From Propionibacterium sp. (GTDB lineage: Bacteria > Actinomycetota > Actinomycetes > Propionibacteriales > Propionibacteriaceae), in NCBI GenBank assembly GCA_022837595.1, contig JALHFX010000011.1, positions 26,792 through 90,791 of the forward strand: DNA of 64,000 nt. The letters run 5' to 3'. Below, piece by piece: positions 1-8,564 of the stretch (position 1 is the stretch's first letter; every line of letters begins with the position of its first letter). Under the pieces are notes generated by a model. The model was not told the DNA's origin and did no database searches. It saw nothing but the letters and a program-made list of their open reading frames with translations. The position numbers and the translations under genes were made by a program.

Positions 1-1181
1 GAGTTACAAGACGCTTCTCGCCGGATCCATGCCCGGACTAATTCATAGATGATTGCGATGACCAAGTACAGCGCCAGAGCGACGAAGGTAGCGGCTTTTG
101 GTCTAATGTTCCAAGGTCCGACGACCCAGTGGAATTGGACCAGTGTTAGCGCTAAATAAATGCGAACAATAATACTCATCCAAGCCCCGCCGACGGCGCC
201 GGGCTCGTCAGGGAGTCGGTTACTGGTCTCGCTACTCTTAGCCGCTTGGTCCTCGCGTCTTCCGAGAATGTCATTCCATTGGTAACGTGCTTGAGTAATC
301 AGAATCTCGGTAATGAACCACAGGATCAGAAGCGATATCCAATCCGCGCACGTAGGAACGGTCACCGTCAATTTACCGAACTGAGCAAGAAGCACGCCCA
401 TCACGAGGAACAACCCCTTCACGAGATCATCCGGCCTCGGAAGAACAAGATAGCCAATCAACCGGCTTGACGGTCCGCTATACTCCGTACCCTTCGCCTT
501 CTTGGAGTCTAGAGGCGTGGCCAGTCGCTCATTGAGGGAGTCAACGAAGTCACTGAACATCTGCCTGCTCTCAACACTCATGCGCAGGCCTCGGATTATC
601 AACGTGATCGCGCCGCTGCCATATCCCACAATCATCAGCGACCGCCAGGCCATCGGCACTTGAAGCGCGATGTAACCCGTTAGTCCGCCCAGCACGATGA
701 GTGCCGTAGGAATAGCAACCGCCACTAGGACGCGGACGCTCATCCAGTCCCGCTTTGAATGGCCGGGCCGCCGACCGAGTGATAGATGCGCTAACGATAA
801 CTCAGAATAGGATAACGCGGAAAGCTTCGGCCAATCGTAATAAAAGTTGGACATGTGAAAAGCCTTTCTCACAGTCCGTTCTAACGCTCGCATATAGAAT
901 GACCGAACAATGGCGTCTGCTCCCATGTTGAGCAAAAGGAGCAGCGGAACAAAAACTATTGCAGGCGCAAAAGCCAGGATTGGCGCGGGGATAGCAACAT
1001 TCCGATGGATCGTGAAAACGAGACCGCCCAGTAATGTCAGCGTAGTTATAATAACCGTTATAACAGAGATCTGCGATGTCGCGTAGTTACGCTGATCCTC
1101 TCTCAGCGACGCATAATCCGTCAACAGAATGTCTAACTTCGAAGGATCGATTCCAGGTGCGTCGTTCAAACCATCTGTCAT
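1..1181 (-). CDS. Multi-pass membrane protein, UbiA-like C-terminal part (partial at window edge)
   Basis: The frame is open from an ATG at 1181 down to base 1, giving 393 codons without a stop, so the C-terminus lies outside the window. Hydrophobic segments are visible near residues 38-58, 68-85, 150-173, 181-197, 256-278, 281-297, 337-356 and 364-384. Residues 240-325 look like the start of a UbiA-type prenyltransferase: a PRPDDLVKG loop before a membrane helix, then QWNDILGRREDQ near 301-312, which recalls the NDxxDxxxD metal motif but lacks its middle Asp. The ATG overlaps the TGA of the upstream HAD-like gene (ATGA), so the two are probably translationally coupled. The N-terminal 230 residues with the LREDQRN motif are not recognised as an enzyme. 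The UbiA link is inference from a short motif. Confidence 0.6.
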   Translation of the reverse strand, partial: MTDGLNDAPGIDPSKLDILLTDYASLREDQRNYATSQISVITVIITTLTLLGGLVFTIHRNVAIPAPILAFAPAIVFVPLLLLLNMGADAIVRSFYMRALERTVRKAFHMSNFYYDWPKLSALSYSELSLAHLSLGRRPGHSKRDWMSVRVLVAVAIPTALIVLGGLTGYIALQVPMAWRSLMIVGYGSGAITLIIRGLRMSVESRQMFSDFVDSLNERLATPLDSKKAKGTEYSGPSSRLIGYLVLPRPDDLVKGLFLVMGVLLAQFGKLTVTVPTCADWISLLILWFITEILITQARYQWNDILGRREDQAAKSSETSNRLPDEPGAVGGAWMSIIVRIYLALTLVQFHWVVGPWNIRPKAATFVALALYLVIAIIYELVRAWIRREASCN

Positions 1182-1741
1182 CTCGACTCCAGTCGTTTGA
1201 GCAATAGTGGCCGCAAGAATCGATCAACGAAAGCAAGACAGCGGGGCCATGGAGGTGCTTCGCCTTTGGGCTGACGAAACCACAGGAATTCCGATCTCAA
1301 CCTTAATGCCAATAATCCGTCAATGATCAAGATATCACCGGTGACGGTAACTCTCGAAGGGAGTCCATGCAGACGTTTGGTAGCCGTGAAAGGCTTGCGC
1401 GCGCGAGAGATCAGCCTCGGCATCCCCCTAGCTCCGGTAAACCTGTCTGAATTGGTGCACAGAACAACCTGAATTGGGTGAAGCTCGCGTTCCAAAGTGA
1501 CGGCGTTGGTCTCTAGCTCGGTGGCTGGGGCGGTCCAGTCGACGAGAAATGGCTCGACGTCACAAATGACCAAGTCAGGCGTAGACAGCTGGCAAGCATC
1601 GATCACTTCGTCGCGCGACTTGACTACGACGATTCGGCACTCTCGAGACCAGCGCCATCGATACAGCTCCTGCATGTGATCACTGTGCCCTATCACGACG
1701 TGTCGGGCCAGACCCACCCACCGTCTCTCTGACAGTCCCAC
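1178..1741 (-). CDS. Degenerate HAD-like (YqeG-type) protein
   Basis: This is a 187-residue protein with a GTG start and no convincing Shine-Dalgarno, so the start is uncertain. The order of motifs fits HAD-superfamily phosphatases of the YqeG kind: motif I as VICDVEPFLVDW (D61, E63 in place of the second Asp), motif II as VVLCTNSDR (95-100), a motif III-like RKP (115-117) and motif IV as GDILIID (D136, D141). The Asp-to-Glu change in motif I makes normal phosphatase activity doubtful. It overlaps the following membrane gene by four bases (ATGA), so the pair is likely made together. What it acts on cannot be read from the sequence. The family call is by eye and could be wrong. Confidence 0.5.
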   Translation of the reverse strand: MGLSERRWVGLARHVVIGHSDHMQELYRWRWSRECRIVVVKSRDEVIDACQLSTPDLVICDVEPFLVDWTAPATELETNAVTLERELHPIQVVLCTNSDRFTGARGMPRLISRARKPFTATKRLHGLPSRVTVTGDILIIDGLLALRLRSEFLWFRQPKGEAPPWPRCLAFVDRFLRPLLLKRLESR

Positions 1742-2080
1742 CTGCTCGGTGAGACAGCGCTGGCGGGCAGAGAAGCATTGGAACGACCACTCGACGACCC
1801 AAACGATCTACCCGACCGCCAAGCGGGCTGCGTTGGAGGAGTTGTCGGCGGCATTGGTGACAGAACGGCTTGGTCTCGCTAATCGGTAACAGGTGCTCTC
1901 TGAGAAGCAGGCGCCGGTCACGCCGAAGCCCCCTTGATGCACGCCTTGACCGCGATGCAACTTGTCACAGGCTACGCACATCGCACGTCACCCGGAGACA
2001 GTTGTTCGAGAAACTGACCGAGCGTCAATGAAAGATGACGGCACGTTAATATCTGCGAGCAGGAACGCGAGAGAGGCAAA
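1742..2080. other. Intergenic region between divergent operons
   Basis: This 339-base stretch separates the minus-strand HAD-like pair from the plus-strand SIR2 operon and must hold promoters for both. On the plus strand a frame from GTG 1749 to TAA 1889 (46 codons) encodes a plausible protein-like tail containing HWNDHSTTQTIYPTAKRA, which could be the remnant of a lost gene or a chance frame. No hairpin with a U-tract and no repeat was seen. Confidence 0.4.
1749..1889 (+). pseudogene. Possible 46-codon gene remnant
   Basis: GTG to TAA in one frame gives a 46-residue sequence ending in ELSAALVTERLGLANR. The composition is amphipathic and protein-like, not random, but there is no clear ribosome binding site, and it begins inside the start region of the opposing gene. 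It may be the C-terminal scrap of a deleted gene. I do not recognise the family. Confidence 0.2.
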
Positions 2081-2698
2081 ATGCAGGTGCACCCCGAATT
2101 GATTTGGCAGTTCCTTGGGAAGTTTTCACCAAGCGATTACATCGCCATCCTCGCGCTGATCATTGCCCTGGGGGTCGGCGCGTACACCGTACGCACAGAG
2201 TTGTTCATGGCGAAGATGGCCACCTACCAGCGCGTCCACGAGCAGCTGATCTCGAAAGAGGTCGCCTCAGGACGCAGAGAATTACTCACTCGGGCCTCGA
2301 AAGGCCTCTTGCCACCGCTCCCCCAACCCGACGGTAACCCTGAGGACACGGAGGCGTGGGATTCCATCAATCAGGCCATGGCGTGGTACGACACCTTGGG
2401 CAGCTACTACCTGAAGCGCCAAGTTCCACGCAAGGTCGTGATGGCCGCGTGGTATCACCCATTGACCGCAGCCCAGGACGATATCTACCGCCTGTTGGAT
2501 CACCGCAACAACCTCGGAATCTCCCAGCCATGGTCGTCCCTACGCGAATTACTCACCGCCACCAAGGAGCATCACTGCACGTGCACTGCTTGCGAAGCTG
2601 GCGTCACCAAGAAACAACAACTCAACCCCAACATCAGATGCGATTGCGCCTCCTGCCAAGAGACCAGATCCCCGGAAACCGGACCAACCGGGGAGTAA
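2081..2698 (+). CDS. Membrane-anchored protein with paired CxCxxC motifs (DUF4760-like)
   Basis: A 205-residue protein with a GAGAGG Shine-Dalgarno four bases before its ATG. One membrane helix spans about residues 19-38, followed by a basic region and a helical soluble part (40-160) that recalls the DUF4760 group of single-pass bacterial proteins. The tail carries two identical-spacing cysteine motifs, C166-x-C168-x2-C171 and C187-x-C189-x2-C192, which could together bind zinc or an iron-sulfur cluster. The stop lies six bases before the ATG of the SIR2-like gene, so the two form one operon. The pairing suggests a membrane sensor or anchor for the downstream effector. That role is inference; the cysteine motifs and helix are seen directly. 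Confidence 0.65.
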   Translation: MQVHPELIWQFLGKFSPSDYIAILALIIALGVGAYTVRTELFMAKMATYQRVHEQLISKEVASGRRELLTRASKGLLPPLPQPDGNPEDTEAWDSINQAMAWYDTLGSYYLKRQVPRKVVMAAWYHPLTAAQDDIYRLLDHRNNLGISQPWSSLRELLTATKEHHCTCTACEAGVTKKQQLNPNIRCDCASCQETRSPETGPTGE

Positions 2699-2704
2699 GC
2701 CTCC

Positions 2705-4702
2705 ATGTTCGACGTTGCACTGTCAGGGGCGGGGATCTCCATGAGCAGCCGAAACGGCGCTGGCGACCGGCTTCCGTCCGGTGACCGACTCGCCGAGATC
2801 GTGTGGACCTCGTTGGTTTCGCACCTGCCGCCAGACGTGGCGGGGTTCGTCAGCGACATCCCGTGGCCGCAACCAACATCCGTCGCGGACGAGTTCCGCG
2901 ACCTGTTCGGCATTCGTCTCGAACTGCTCATGGAGACCGTCTTCAAGTCGGGGGCCGAACATGACACGCCAGAAATCGTCGGCAACTGGTTCGCGGATCT
3001 GTGCCGGGAGCAATTCGCTGGCGCCACGCCATCGACAAGCCACTATGGATTGTTGAGCCTGTGCCCCGGCCCCCACCTCACCTTGAACTTCGACACCTTA
3101 CTGGAGCTGGCCGGCGCGAACGAGGTTATCCATCTCCACGGCAGCGTCGACGATCCCGACACCTTGGTCACGACGATCTCCCAATACCAATCGGGTCTGC
3201 CGTCACCCACCCAAGACAAGCTGCGACGCGCACTTCACCGAAGGCGACTCCTGGTCGCCGGCTACAGCGGCCGCGACCGAGATGTCCTGCCGCTCATAAC
3301 GATGTTCCAGCCCGAGTCCATCACTTGGCTGCAGTACCCGACAGATCCCCCATCCCGGGAGGTGCGAGAGCTCGCGGACAACGATCTGGTCGAATTGATC
3401 AGCATCACCATCGAAGACTTCGCCAGCCAACAACTCAAGCCGCCACGCCAGCATCAGACGTCCGCGGCGACCCCGCCCGCGACGGCGTGCAGGCGGCTAC
3501 CGATCCCAATAGCCGCTGATGTTGTCCTCGAAATCCTCACTCAGCACAACCCCACCTCCGCAACTGAGTTCGCCCGGCGCTACGTTAAAAGCGGATTGTC
3601 CCAGACACGTCGCTTCCGCCGTCTGCAGGGACGACTGTTCGCAACTACCGGCCGGAGCCGCGATGCCTTCCGGTCGTTTCTCGATCCCAGATCCGTCCGC
3701 TCGAATCTCAACGAGGTAGCGGCCCTGACGACCAGGACCCTACAACTACGCGTACCGAACCACCTCGTCGCGAATTTGGCGCGGTTCGCACCGGCTCCCG
3801 CGGCCAAGCCGACTGAGTTCGCCGCCCGTCAAAGGCTGGCGCATCAAGACCACTTGAGCGGAAATGTCTCCCGGGGTCTCGCCTCCGACACGAAGCATTT
3901 CTGGCTCGCCGACGGCGTCGTCTCCCCGCAGGTGCGAGTCAACGCGCTGACCTTCCACAGCGACCGTCTGCGGTCTGCTGGGCTACTGCGCCGGGCGTCC
4001 GCCATCCAGAATGAGGCACTGCGCGATGCTCCCTACGCCAGCCCCAGAACCCGGGCCTATCTACTCATGATGTACGCCCATACTTGCCTGTGCCGAGACG
4101 AAGACGAACGTTGCCTCCGCGCGCTCGACCACGCCGACGCGCTGATCCACCATGCCCCGGGTGAATCCATCCTGACCTACCGGCAAGGGGTTTGGAATGA
4201 CCTCGTCCGCGCCAACGCCCTCATGCAAAGAGGGAAACTCGAATCAGCCAATCGACTCATCGCGCAAGCCGCCGGGCTGAAGCGCCACGAAACACCACTC
4301 GGGGGTGTGCTCGCACGCTTGCATCTAGTGGAACTGTATTCGTTGCAAGGAGATCTCGGACGCCTGAACGACGCGTTGCGGCAGTTGCGCGTACAGCTCC
4401 GGCGACTTCGTGGACGATTCCCGCACCTGACACGAGCAGCGCGGCTCATCGAGATCGAGACCAACAGCGCGGAAGATAGCCTCCCCAGCCACGCAGAACT
4501 CATCGACATTGCCGATTGGTTTGGACGCCACGGCTATCACTTGGCTCGGGCCCGCGCCCTGGCCACGCAGCACCGGCTGTTTGGCCAAGGTGTCACGGCG
4601 GTCCACATCGCAGCTTGGCGCGATGAGGGACTCGTATCGCTGATCAACTGGGCACTCGCGTCGGACGACAGCACACGCGCTCACTGGATCCTGCCCTTCT
4701 GA
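2705..4702 (+). CDS. SIR2-like domain protein with long C-terminal helical region, putative NADase effector
   Basis: A 665-residue protein. The first ~240 residues carry SIR2 hallmarks: GAGIS at 8-12, LNFDTLLE with the catalytic-type Asn at about 128, HLHGSV with the catalytic His at about 145, and a GYSGRDRD nucleotide loop near 186-193. The four zinc-binding Cys of sirtuin deacetylases are not evident, as in the SIR2-like NADases of phage defence (ThsA, DSR and others). Residues ~260-665 are helical with repeat-like segments, possibly TPR, suitable for sensing or oligomerisation. GGGGAG eight bases upstream serves as ribosome binding site. In operon with the membrane CxCxxC protein. NAD depletion on infection is the expected activity from family knowledge; it is not shown here. 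Confidence 0.75.
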   Translation: MFDVALSGAGISMSSRNGAGDRLPSGDRLAEIVWTSLVSHLPPDVAGFVSDIPWPQPTSVADEFRDLFGIRLELLMETVFKSGAEHDTPEIVGNWFADLCREQFAGATPSTSHYGLLSLCPGPHLTLNFDTLLELAGANEVIHLHGSVDDPDTLVTTISQYQSGLPSPTQDKLRRALHRRRLLVAGYSGRDRDVLPLITMFQPESITWLQYPTDPPSREVRELADNDLVELISITIEDFASQQLKPPRQHQTSAATPPATACRRLPIPIAADVVLEILTQHNPTSATEFARRYVKSGLSQTRRFRRLQGRLFATTGRSRDAFRSFLDPRSVRSNLNEVAALTTRTLQLRVPNHLVANLARFAPAPAAKPTEFAARQRLAHQDHLSGNVSRGLASDTKHFWLADGVVSPQVRVNALTFHSDRLRSAGLLRRASAIQNEALRDAPYASPRTRAYLLMMYAHTCLCRDEDERCLRALDHADALIHHAPGESILTYRQGVWNDLVRANALMQRGKLESANRLIAQAAGLKRHETPLGGVLARLHLVELYSLQGDLGRLNDALRQLRVQLRRLRGRFPHLTRAARLIEIETNSAEDSLPSHAELIDIADWFGRHGYHLARARALATQHRLFGQGVTAVHIAAWRDEGLVSLINWALASDDSTRAHWILPF

Positions 4703-4959
4703 CAATCCTCGAGCTGACCCGCGCAGTCGATTCTCCCGAACAATGCGCTCGTCAAGTTGTTGAGACAGTTTCTTGTAGGTTTTTTGGTTACGCGGCCTTC
4801 GTCTGGCCGGTGGTGAATCCTTCTCTTGCGGCGGCTGGTGACCGTCCTTTGGAGGGGTGTGTGAGCCCTCACATCATCGTTATCTCGGCCGTGTCCGTTG
4901 TAGTGACCTCGCCGCGAACCGTGTACTCCTCCTTCCGCCCGCGACGACGACTGCACCTG
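4703..4959. other. Intergenic region upstream of the cobalamin riboswitch
   Basis: This stretch lies after the SIR2-like gene and before the riboswitch and should contain the promoter of the transporter operon. A minus-strand frame reads through part of it but shows no recognisable domain. No terminator hairpin with a clear U-tract was found after 4702. Confidence 0.35.
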
Positions 4960-5085
4960 GATTGCTTGTGAACAGCCGGTATCGCTATGATCCGACGCAG
5001 AGGGAAATCGGTGCGAGTCCGGTACTGTCCCGCAACTGTGAAGCGAAAGCCAAGTCAGATACCTCTGCCAAATTGAATCAGGCGG
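4960..5085 (+). promoter_or_regulatory. Cobalamin riboswitch
   Basis: The conserved adenosylcobalamin aptamer core is readable: GAGGGAA, then GGTGCGAGTCCGG, then CTGTCCCGCAACTGT at about 5025-5039, and a B12-box-like AGTCAGATACCTCTGCC ending at 5069. GCAGAGG at 4997-5003 pairs perfectly with CCTCTGC at 5062-5068, closing the core. The outer stems are less certain, so both ends are approximate. It precedes the five-gene ABC importer by about 160 bases. Between aptamer and gene lies a perfect palindrome CGAGCCGGCTCG at 5151-5162, which might be part of the expression platform. Expected effect from the family: cobalamin binding shuts off the importer. Confidence 0.85.
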
Positions 5086-5245
5086 ATAGTGCGATCACGC
5101 GGATGATCGTATTTGTCAATAGCCCGAGCGGTAAAAGCAGCGTTGTTTGGCGAGCCGGCTCGACGATGCTGTTACGGTCACTTATGCAGCTTCGCTAAAC
5201 CACTAGCCTCCTGATTGATTGTCATCAAGATCATTAGGAGACGTA

Positions 5246-6802
5246 GTGAAGCGGTTATTCAAACAGATCGTGGCGGTGATGACCTTCGCCATGGTCCTGG
5301 CGGGTTGCGGCAGTGGAAGTGCCGATCCCGATGCCAGCCAGTCATCGCCTCAAGCGAATCAGGACCGTCAGGTGGTGTTGGCCGCGCCTCGTGACCTGAC
5401 ACCAGGCGAAAAAGACGGCTACTACAGCAGCCTTATTTTGCAGGTTTGGGAGCCATTGGTCACCCTGGGCGCCGACGGCAGCCCTCAACCGGCATTGGCT
5501 ACCGGGTGGGACATGTCTGAAGATGGCAAAGAGTGGACGATCTCGTTGCGCGACGGGGTTGCTTTCCATGATGGAACCGATTTCAATGCCGACGCAGTAA
5601 TCGCCAATATCGAACGAGTGCGCCAGCATGGCCCGAAGACGTCGCCGTTCTATACCCTGGACGCGAGCAAGACCTATCCCGGTCTGGTAAGTGTCGATAA
5701 GGTCGACGACCACACCGTGAGACTCATGTTCGACGAGCCGTCACCGTCAGCGATTCAGCGCTTGACGAACTTCGGCAGCCCGATGGTGAGCCCGGACTGC
5801 CTGGACGAAAATGGCGACTTCTCCACGCACGTACAGGGAACCGGACCGTTCCGTATCACCGACCACGTGACCGATCAGTACACGATCCTTGAAGCCAATG
5901 ACGACTACTGGGGTGATACGGCCCAGGTCAGCAGCGTCAAGGTGCTCTCGATGCCGAGCGCGGATTCCCGGGCATCGGCGCTCCGATCGGGAGAGATTCA
6001 AGGCGTGCTCGATATCGGCGCGATCCTACCGTCGCAAGCTGTCCACCTGACCGAATCGGACGAATTCGTGGCATCGTCCCGGCCCTCGACCATCTCCCAT
6101 TTCATGATGGTGAATCAATCACGTGAGTACCTGAATGATCCGCGTTTGGTGAAAGCCCTGTCGTTGGCGATCGACCGGCAGTTGATCGTTGATGAGCTTT
6201 ACGATGGCTACGGGGTGGCCTCAGCCAATCCGCTGAACGCCAGCGAATTGGGCTATATACAAGACAAGGTCGTATACGATCTGCCTGAAGCCAAGGACTT
6301 AGCCAACCAGGTACTCGGCGATCAGCGACTGAGCCTGGAACTACTCGTGCCGCAGTACGGCATCGACCGCTACCCATACAAGGAACAGGCCGAATACATC
6401 CAGTCGCAGCTCAGCGAGCTGGGCATCGACATGGCGATCACCATCCTTGAGGGCAGCGAGCAGACGAAACGACGAACCGAGGGCAACTTCGACCTGGCGC
6501 TGCACACCCAGGGCATGCCGGACGGAGATCCGGTTACCATGCTGAAGGTTTTCATGGGGCCGAACAACGGTGGTTGCTATTCGAACGAGCAGGCCGATCA
6601 GTTGCTGGCACAAGCGAGCGTCGAGCTCGATGAGCAGAAACGAATGGATCTCTACAAGCAACTACAAGAATTGGCTTTGGAGACCCGGCCAACGATTCCG
6701 CTGCTCCACGACGACTACTTGATCGTCCATCATCGGGATCTCGAGGGCTATGACGCCACTGCATATGGCGTCACCCTCTCGACGATGCACTGGGCTGGAT
6801 GA
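5246..6802 (+). CDS. ABC importer substrate-binding lipoprotein (SBP_bac_5, Dpp/Nik type)
   Basis: The start is set at GTG 5246, five bases after AGGAG (5236-5240); an in-frame TTG at 5219 lacks a ribosome binding site. The 518-residue product begins with a lipoprotein signal peptide ending in the lipobox LAGC (residues 15-18), then a family-5 solute-binding fold with the usual VWEPLV, DGKEWTISLRDGVAFHDG and ALSLAIDRQ segments. It would capture the ligand outside the membrane and hand it to the two permeases encoded downstream. The family binds peptides, nickel chelates or other small ligands. The cobalamin riboswitch in front points to cobalt, nickel or a corrinoid part and not to ordinary peptides; that is inference. 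Confidence 0.88.
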   Translation: MKRLFKQIVAVMTFAMVLAGCGSGSADPDASQSSPQANQDRQVVLAAPRDLTPGEKDGYYSSLILQVWEPLVTLGADGSPQPALATGWDMSEDGKEWTISLRDGVAFHDGTDFNADAVIANIERVRQHGPKTSPFYTLDASKTYPGLVSVDKVDDHTVRLMFDEPSPSAIQRLTNFGSPMVSPDCLDENGDFSTHVQGTGPFRITDHVTDQYTILEANDDYWGDTAQVSSVKVLSMPSADSRASALRSGEIQGVLDIGAILPSQAVHLTESDEFVASSRPSTISHFMMVNQSREYLNDPRLVKALSLAIDRQLIVDELYDGYGVASANPLNASELGYIQDKVVYDLPEAKDLANQVLGDQRLSLELLVPQYGIDRYPYKEQAEYIQSQLSELGIDMAITILEGSEQTKRRTEGNFDLALHTQGMPDGDPVTMLKVFMGPNNGGCYSNEQADQLLAQASVELDEQKRMDLYKQLQELALETRPTIPLLHDDYLIVHHRDLEGYDATAYGVTLSTMHWAG

Positions 6803-7743
6803 CCAACCTGTTGCGGGTGCTGGCTCGGCACCTGATCCAAGGTGTGCTGACGCTACTCGGGATTACGGTGCTGAGCTTTCTCCTGGGGCATATTGCCCCA
6901 GGAGATCCCGCTTACGCGATTCTTGGGTCGGACGGCGTAACCGTGCCCACGGAGGAACAGGTTCAGGTGGTACGCGAGAGCCTCGGCCTGGACCGTTCGG
7001 TGGTGGAGCAGTATTTCTTGTGGCTCGGGCAGCTTTTTCGCGGCAATATCGGTGTGTCATTCATGACGAACCGGTTGATCGAGCAGGAACTGCTCGCTCG
7101 GATCCCGGTCACAGTGCAACTCTCGCTGCTTGCGATTACCTTCCTGGTACTGACCTCGCTACCTTTGGGCCTGTTTCTCGCCCTACACAAAGACAGTCTG
7201 CTGGACCATCTGTTCCTTGGGTTGACAAGCCTGTTCTCGGCTGTCCCAGGCTTCCTCGTGGCCCTCGTCTTGATCCTGATCTTTGCCGAGGGGCTGCGAT
7301 TGCTTCCGACCAGTGGCTTGAACGGTCCCACCTCGCTGATCCTGCCTGCGTTGGCTATTTCGTTGGGTTCGATGACGCAGATCACGCGGGTGTTGCGCGC
7401 CGAGCTGCTGGCGGCCTTCGGCACCGAGTATTTCCAGTCGGCGCGAGCCAAGGGGTTTCCGTTCCGCTTTGCTGCGGTCAAGCACGCGCTGCCGAACGCG
7501 ATGTCAAGCGTCCTGACGTTGTGGGGCAACTATTTCATTGCGATTCTGGGCGGTTCGGCAGTCGCTGAGTCGATCTTTGCTCTGCCGGGTTTAGGTCAAT
7601 GGGTGCTGAAATCGATCAACTCACACGACTACCCGGCAATTCAGGCCTATGTCCTGGTCATGGGGGTGCTGTGTCTGATGATCTTCTTGGTCGTCGATTT
7701 GCTTCAGCTGGCCATCCAGCCACGGTTGAGGCGGGCATCGTGA
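6799..7743 (+). CDS. ABC importer permease, DppB/NikB type
   Basis: A 314-residue inner-membrane permease with an N-terminal helix, GDPAYAILG near residue 35, the long periplasmic loop typical of DppB, and the EAA-like cytoplasmic loop around FQSARAKGFPFRFAAVKHALPNA, which couples to the ATPases. The ATG overlaps the TGA of the binding-protein gene (ATGA). It forms the translocation channel together with the next gene product. Length matches the family. The ligand cannot be read from the permease. Confidence 0.9.
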   Translation: MTNLLRVLARHLIQGVLTLLGITVLSFLLGHIAPGDPAYAILGSDGVTVPTEEQVQVVRESLGLDRSVVEQYFLWLGQLFRGNIGVSFMTNRLIEQELLARIPVTVQLSLLAITFLVLTSLPLGLFLALHKDSLLDHLFLGLTSLFSAVPGFLVALVLILIFAEGLRLLPTSGLNGPTSLILPALAISLGSMTQITRVLRAELLAAFGTEYFQSARAKGFPFRFAAVKHALPNAMSSVLTLWGNYFIAILGGSAVAESIFALPGLGQWVLKSINSHDYPAIQAYVLVMGVLCLMIFLVVDLLQLAIQPRLRRAS

Positions 7744-8564
7744 GCCGCGACAGCGCGCTGCGAATCGCAGCGGGAATGCTGATAGCCGTGGCCGCCATGA
7801 GTTTGTTGGCACCCGTGATTGCACCTGCCAGCCCGATCGCGGTCGACATGAGTCTGCGAAACGCGCCCCCGAGCTCGGCTCACTGGCTCGGCACAGATAC
7901 TCTCGGACGAGATGTGGCCTCCCGCGTCATCTATGGCGGCAGGGGCGCGTTGGCGATCAGCTTCGGTGCGACGCTCATCAGCATGGTGATCGGTATCGCG
8001 TTGGGATCGCTTGCGGGCTGGTTCGGCAAGTTCACCGACACCGCGATTCAGGTGTTCATGAGTATCTTCCAGGGGCTGCCAGGACTGACGATTTCGATCG
8101 CGATCGTCGGCGTGATGGGCGCCAGTAATCTGTCGATTTCGGTGGCAATGGTCGCCACCGGATGGTCAGGGATCTCCCGAGTCGTCCGGTCCCAGATCCG
8201 CAACCTGCGAAATGAGCAATTCGTCGAAGCCGCGAAAGTTTACCTACCAGCCCCTGGCTACCTCATCGTCCGGCATCTGCTTCCTTTGACGATGCCCACG
8301 CTGGTGGTGCTGGCCACCCAGCGTATGGGCCGGATGATCCTCATGATCGCGTCGCTGAGCTTCATCGGCGTAGGACTGCAGCCACCCACCCCCGACTGGG
8401 GCGTCATGATCCAAGACGGACGACAGTACTTCGCACAGCAACCATGGGCCTTGCTCGGTCCGGCCGTGATGTTGTTCATCGCTTCGTTCTCGGTTGCCAG
8501 ACTGGGTGAACTCCTACGCGACCGCTGGGACACCTTCAGCGACGACGCCATGGCGGTGAGATGA
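7740..8564 (+). CDS. ABC importer permease, DppC/NikC type
   Basis: The start is placed at GTG 7740, which overlaps the previous stop as GTGA; a longer frame reaching back to 7599 would lie inside dppB-like coding sequence. The 274-residue product has the DppC signature HWLGTDTLGRDVASRVIYGGR near residue 40, five further hydrophobic segments and the coupling loop EQFVEAAKVYLPAPGYLIVRHLLP. It ends IGVGLQPPTPDWGVMIQDGR, characteristic of this permease family. It pairs with the preceding permease. Confidence 0.9.
   Translation: MSRDSALRIAAGMLIAVAAMSLLAPVIAPASPIAVDMSLRNAPPSSAHWLGTDTLGRDVASRVIYGGRGALAISFGATLISMVIGIALGSLAGWFGKFTDTAIQVFMSIFQGLPGLTISIAIVGVMGASNLSISVAMVATGWSGISRVVRSQIRNLRNEQFVEAAKVYLPAPGYLIVRHLLPLTMPTLVVLATQRMGRMILMIASLSFIGVGLQPPTPDWGVMIQDGRQYFAQQPWALLGPAVMLFIASFSVARLGELLRDRWDTFSDDAMAVR

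Noticed and set aside
246..470. 74-residue plus-strand gene
   Set aside because: It lies antisense within the membrane protein that runs off the left edge and has no ribosome binding site.
4681..4956. Minus-strand gene upstream of the riboswitch
   Set aside because: Basic, low-complexity translation without a domain, overlapping the end of the SIR2-like gene.
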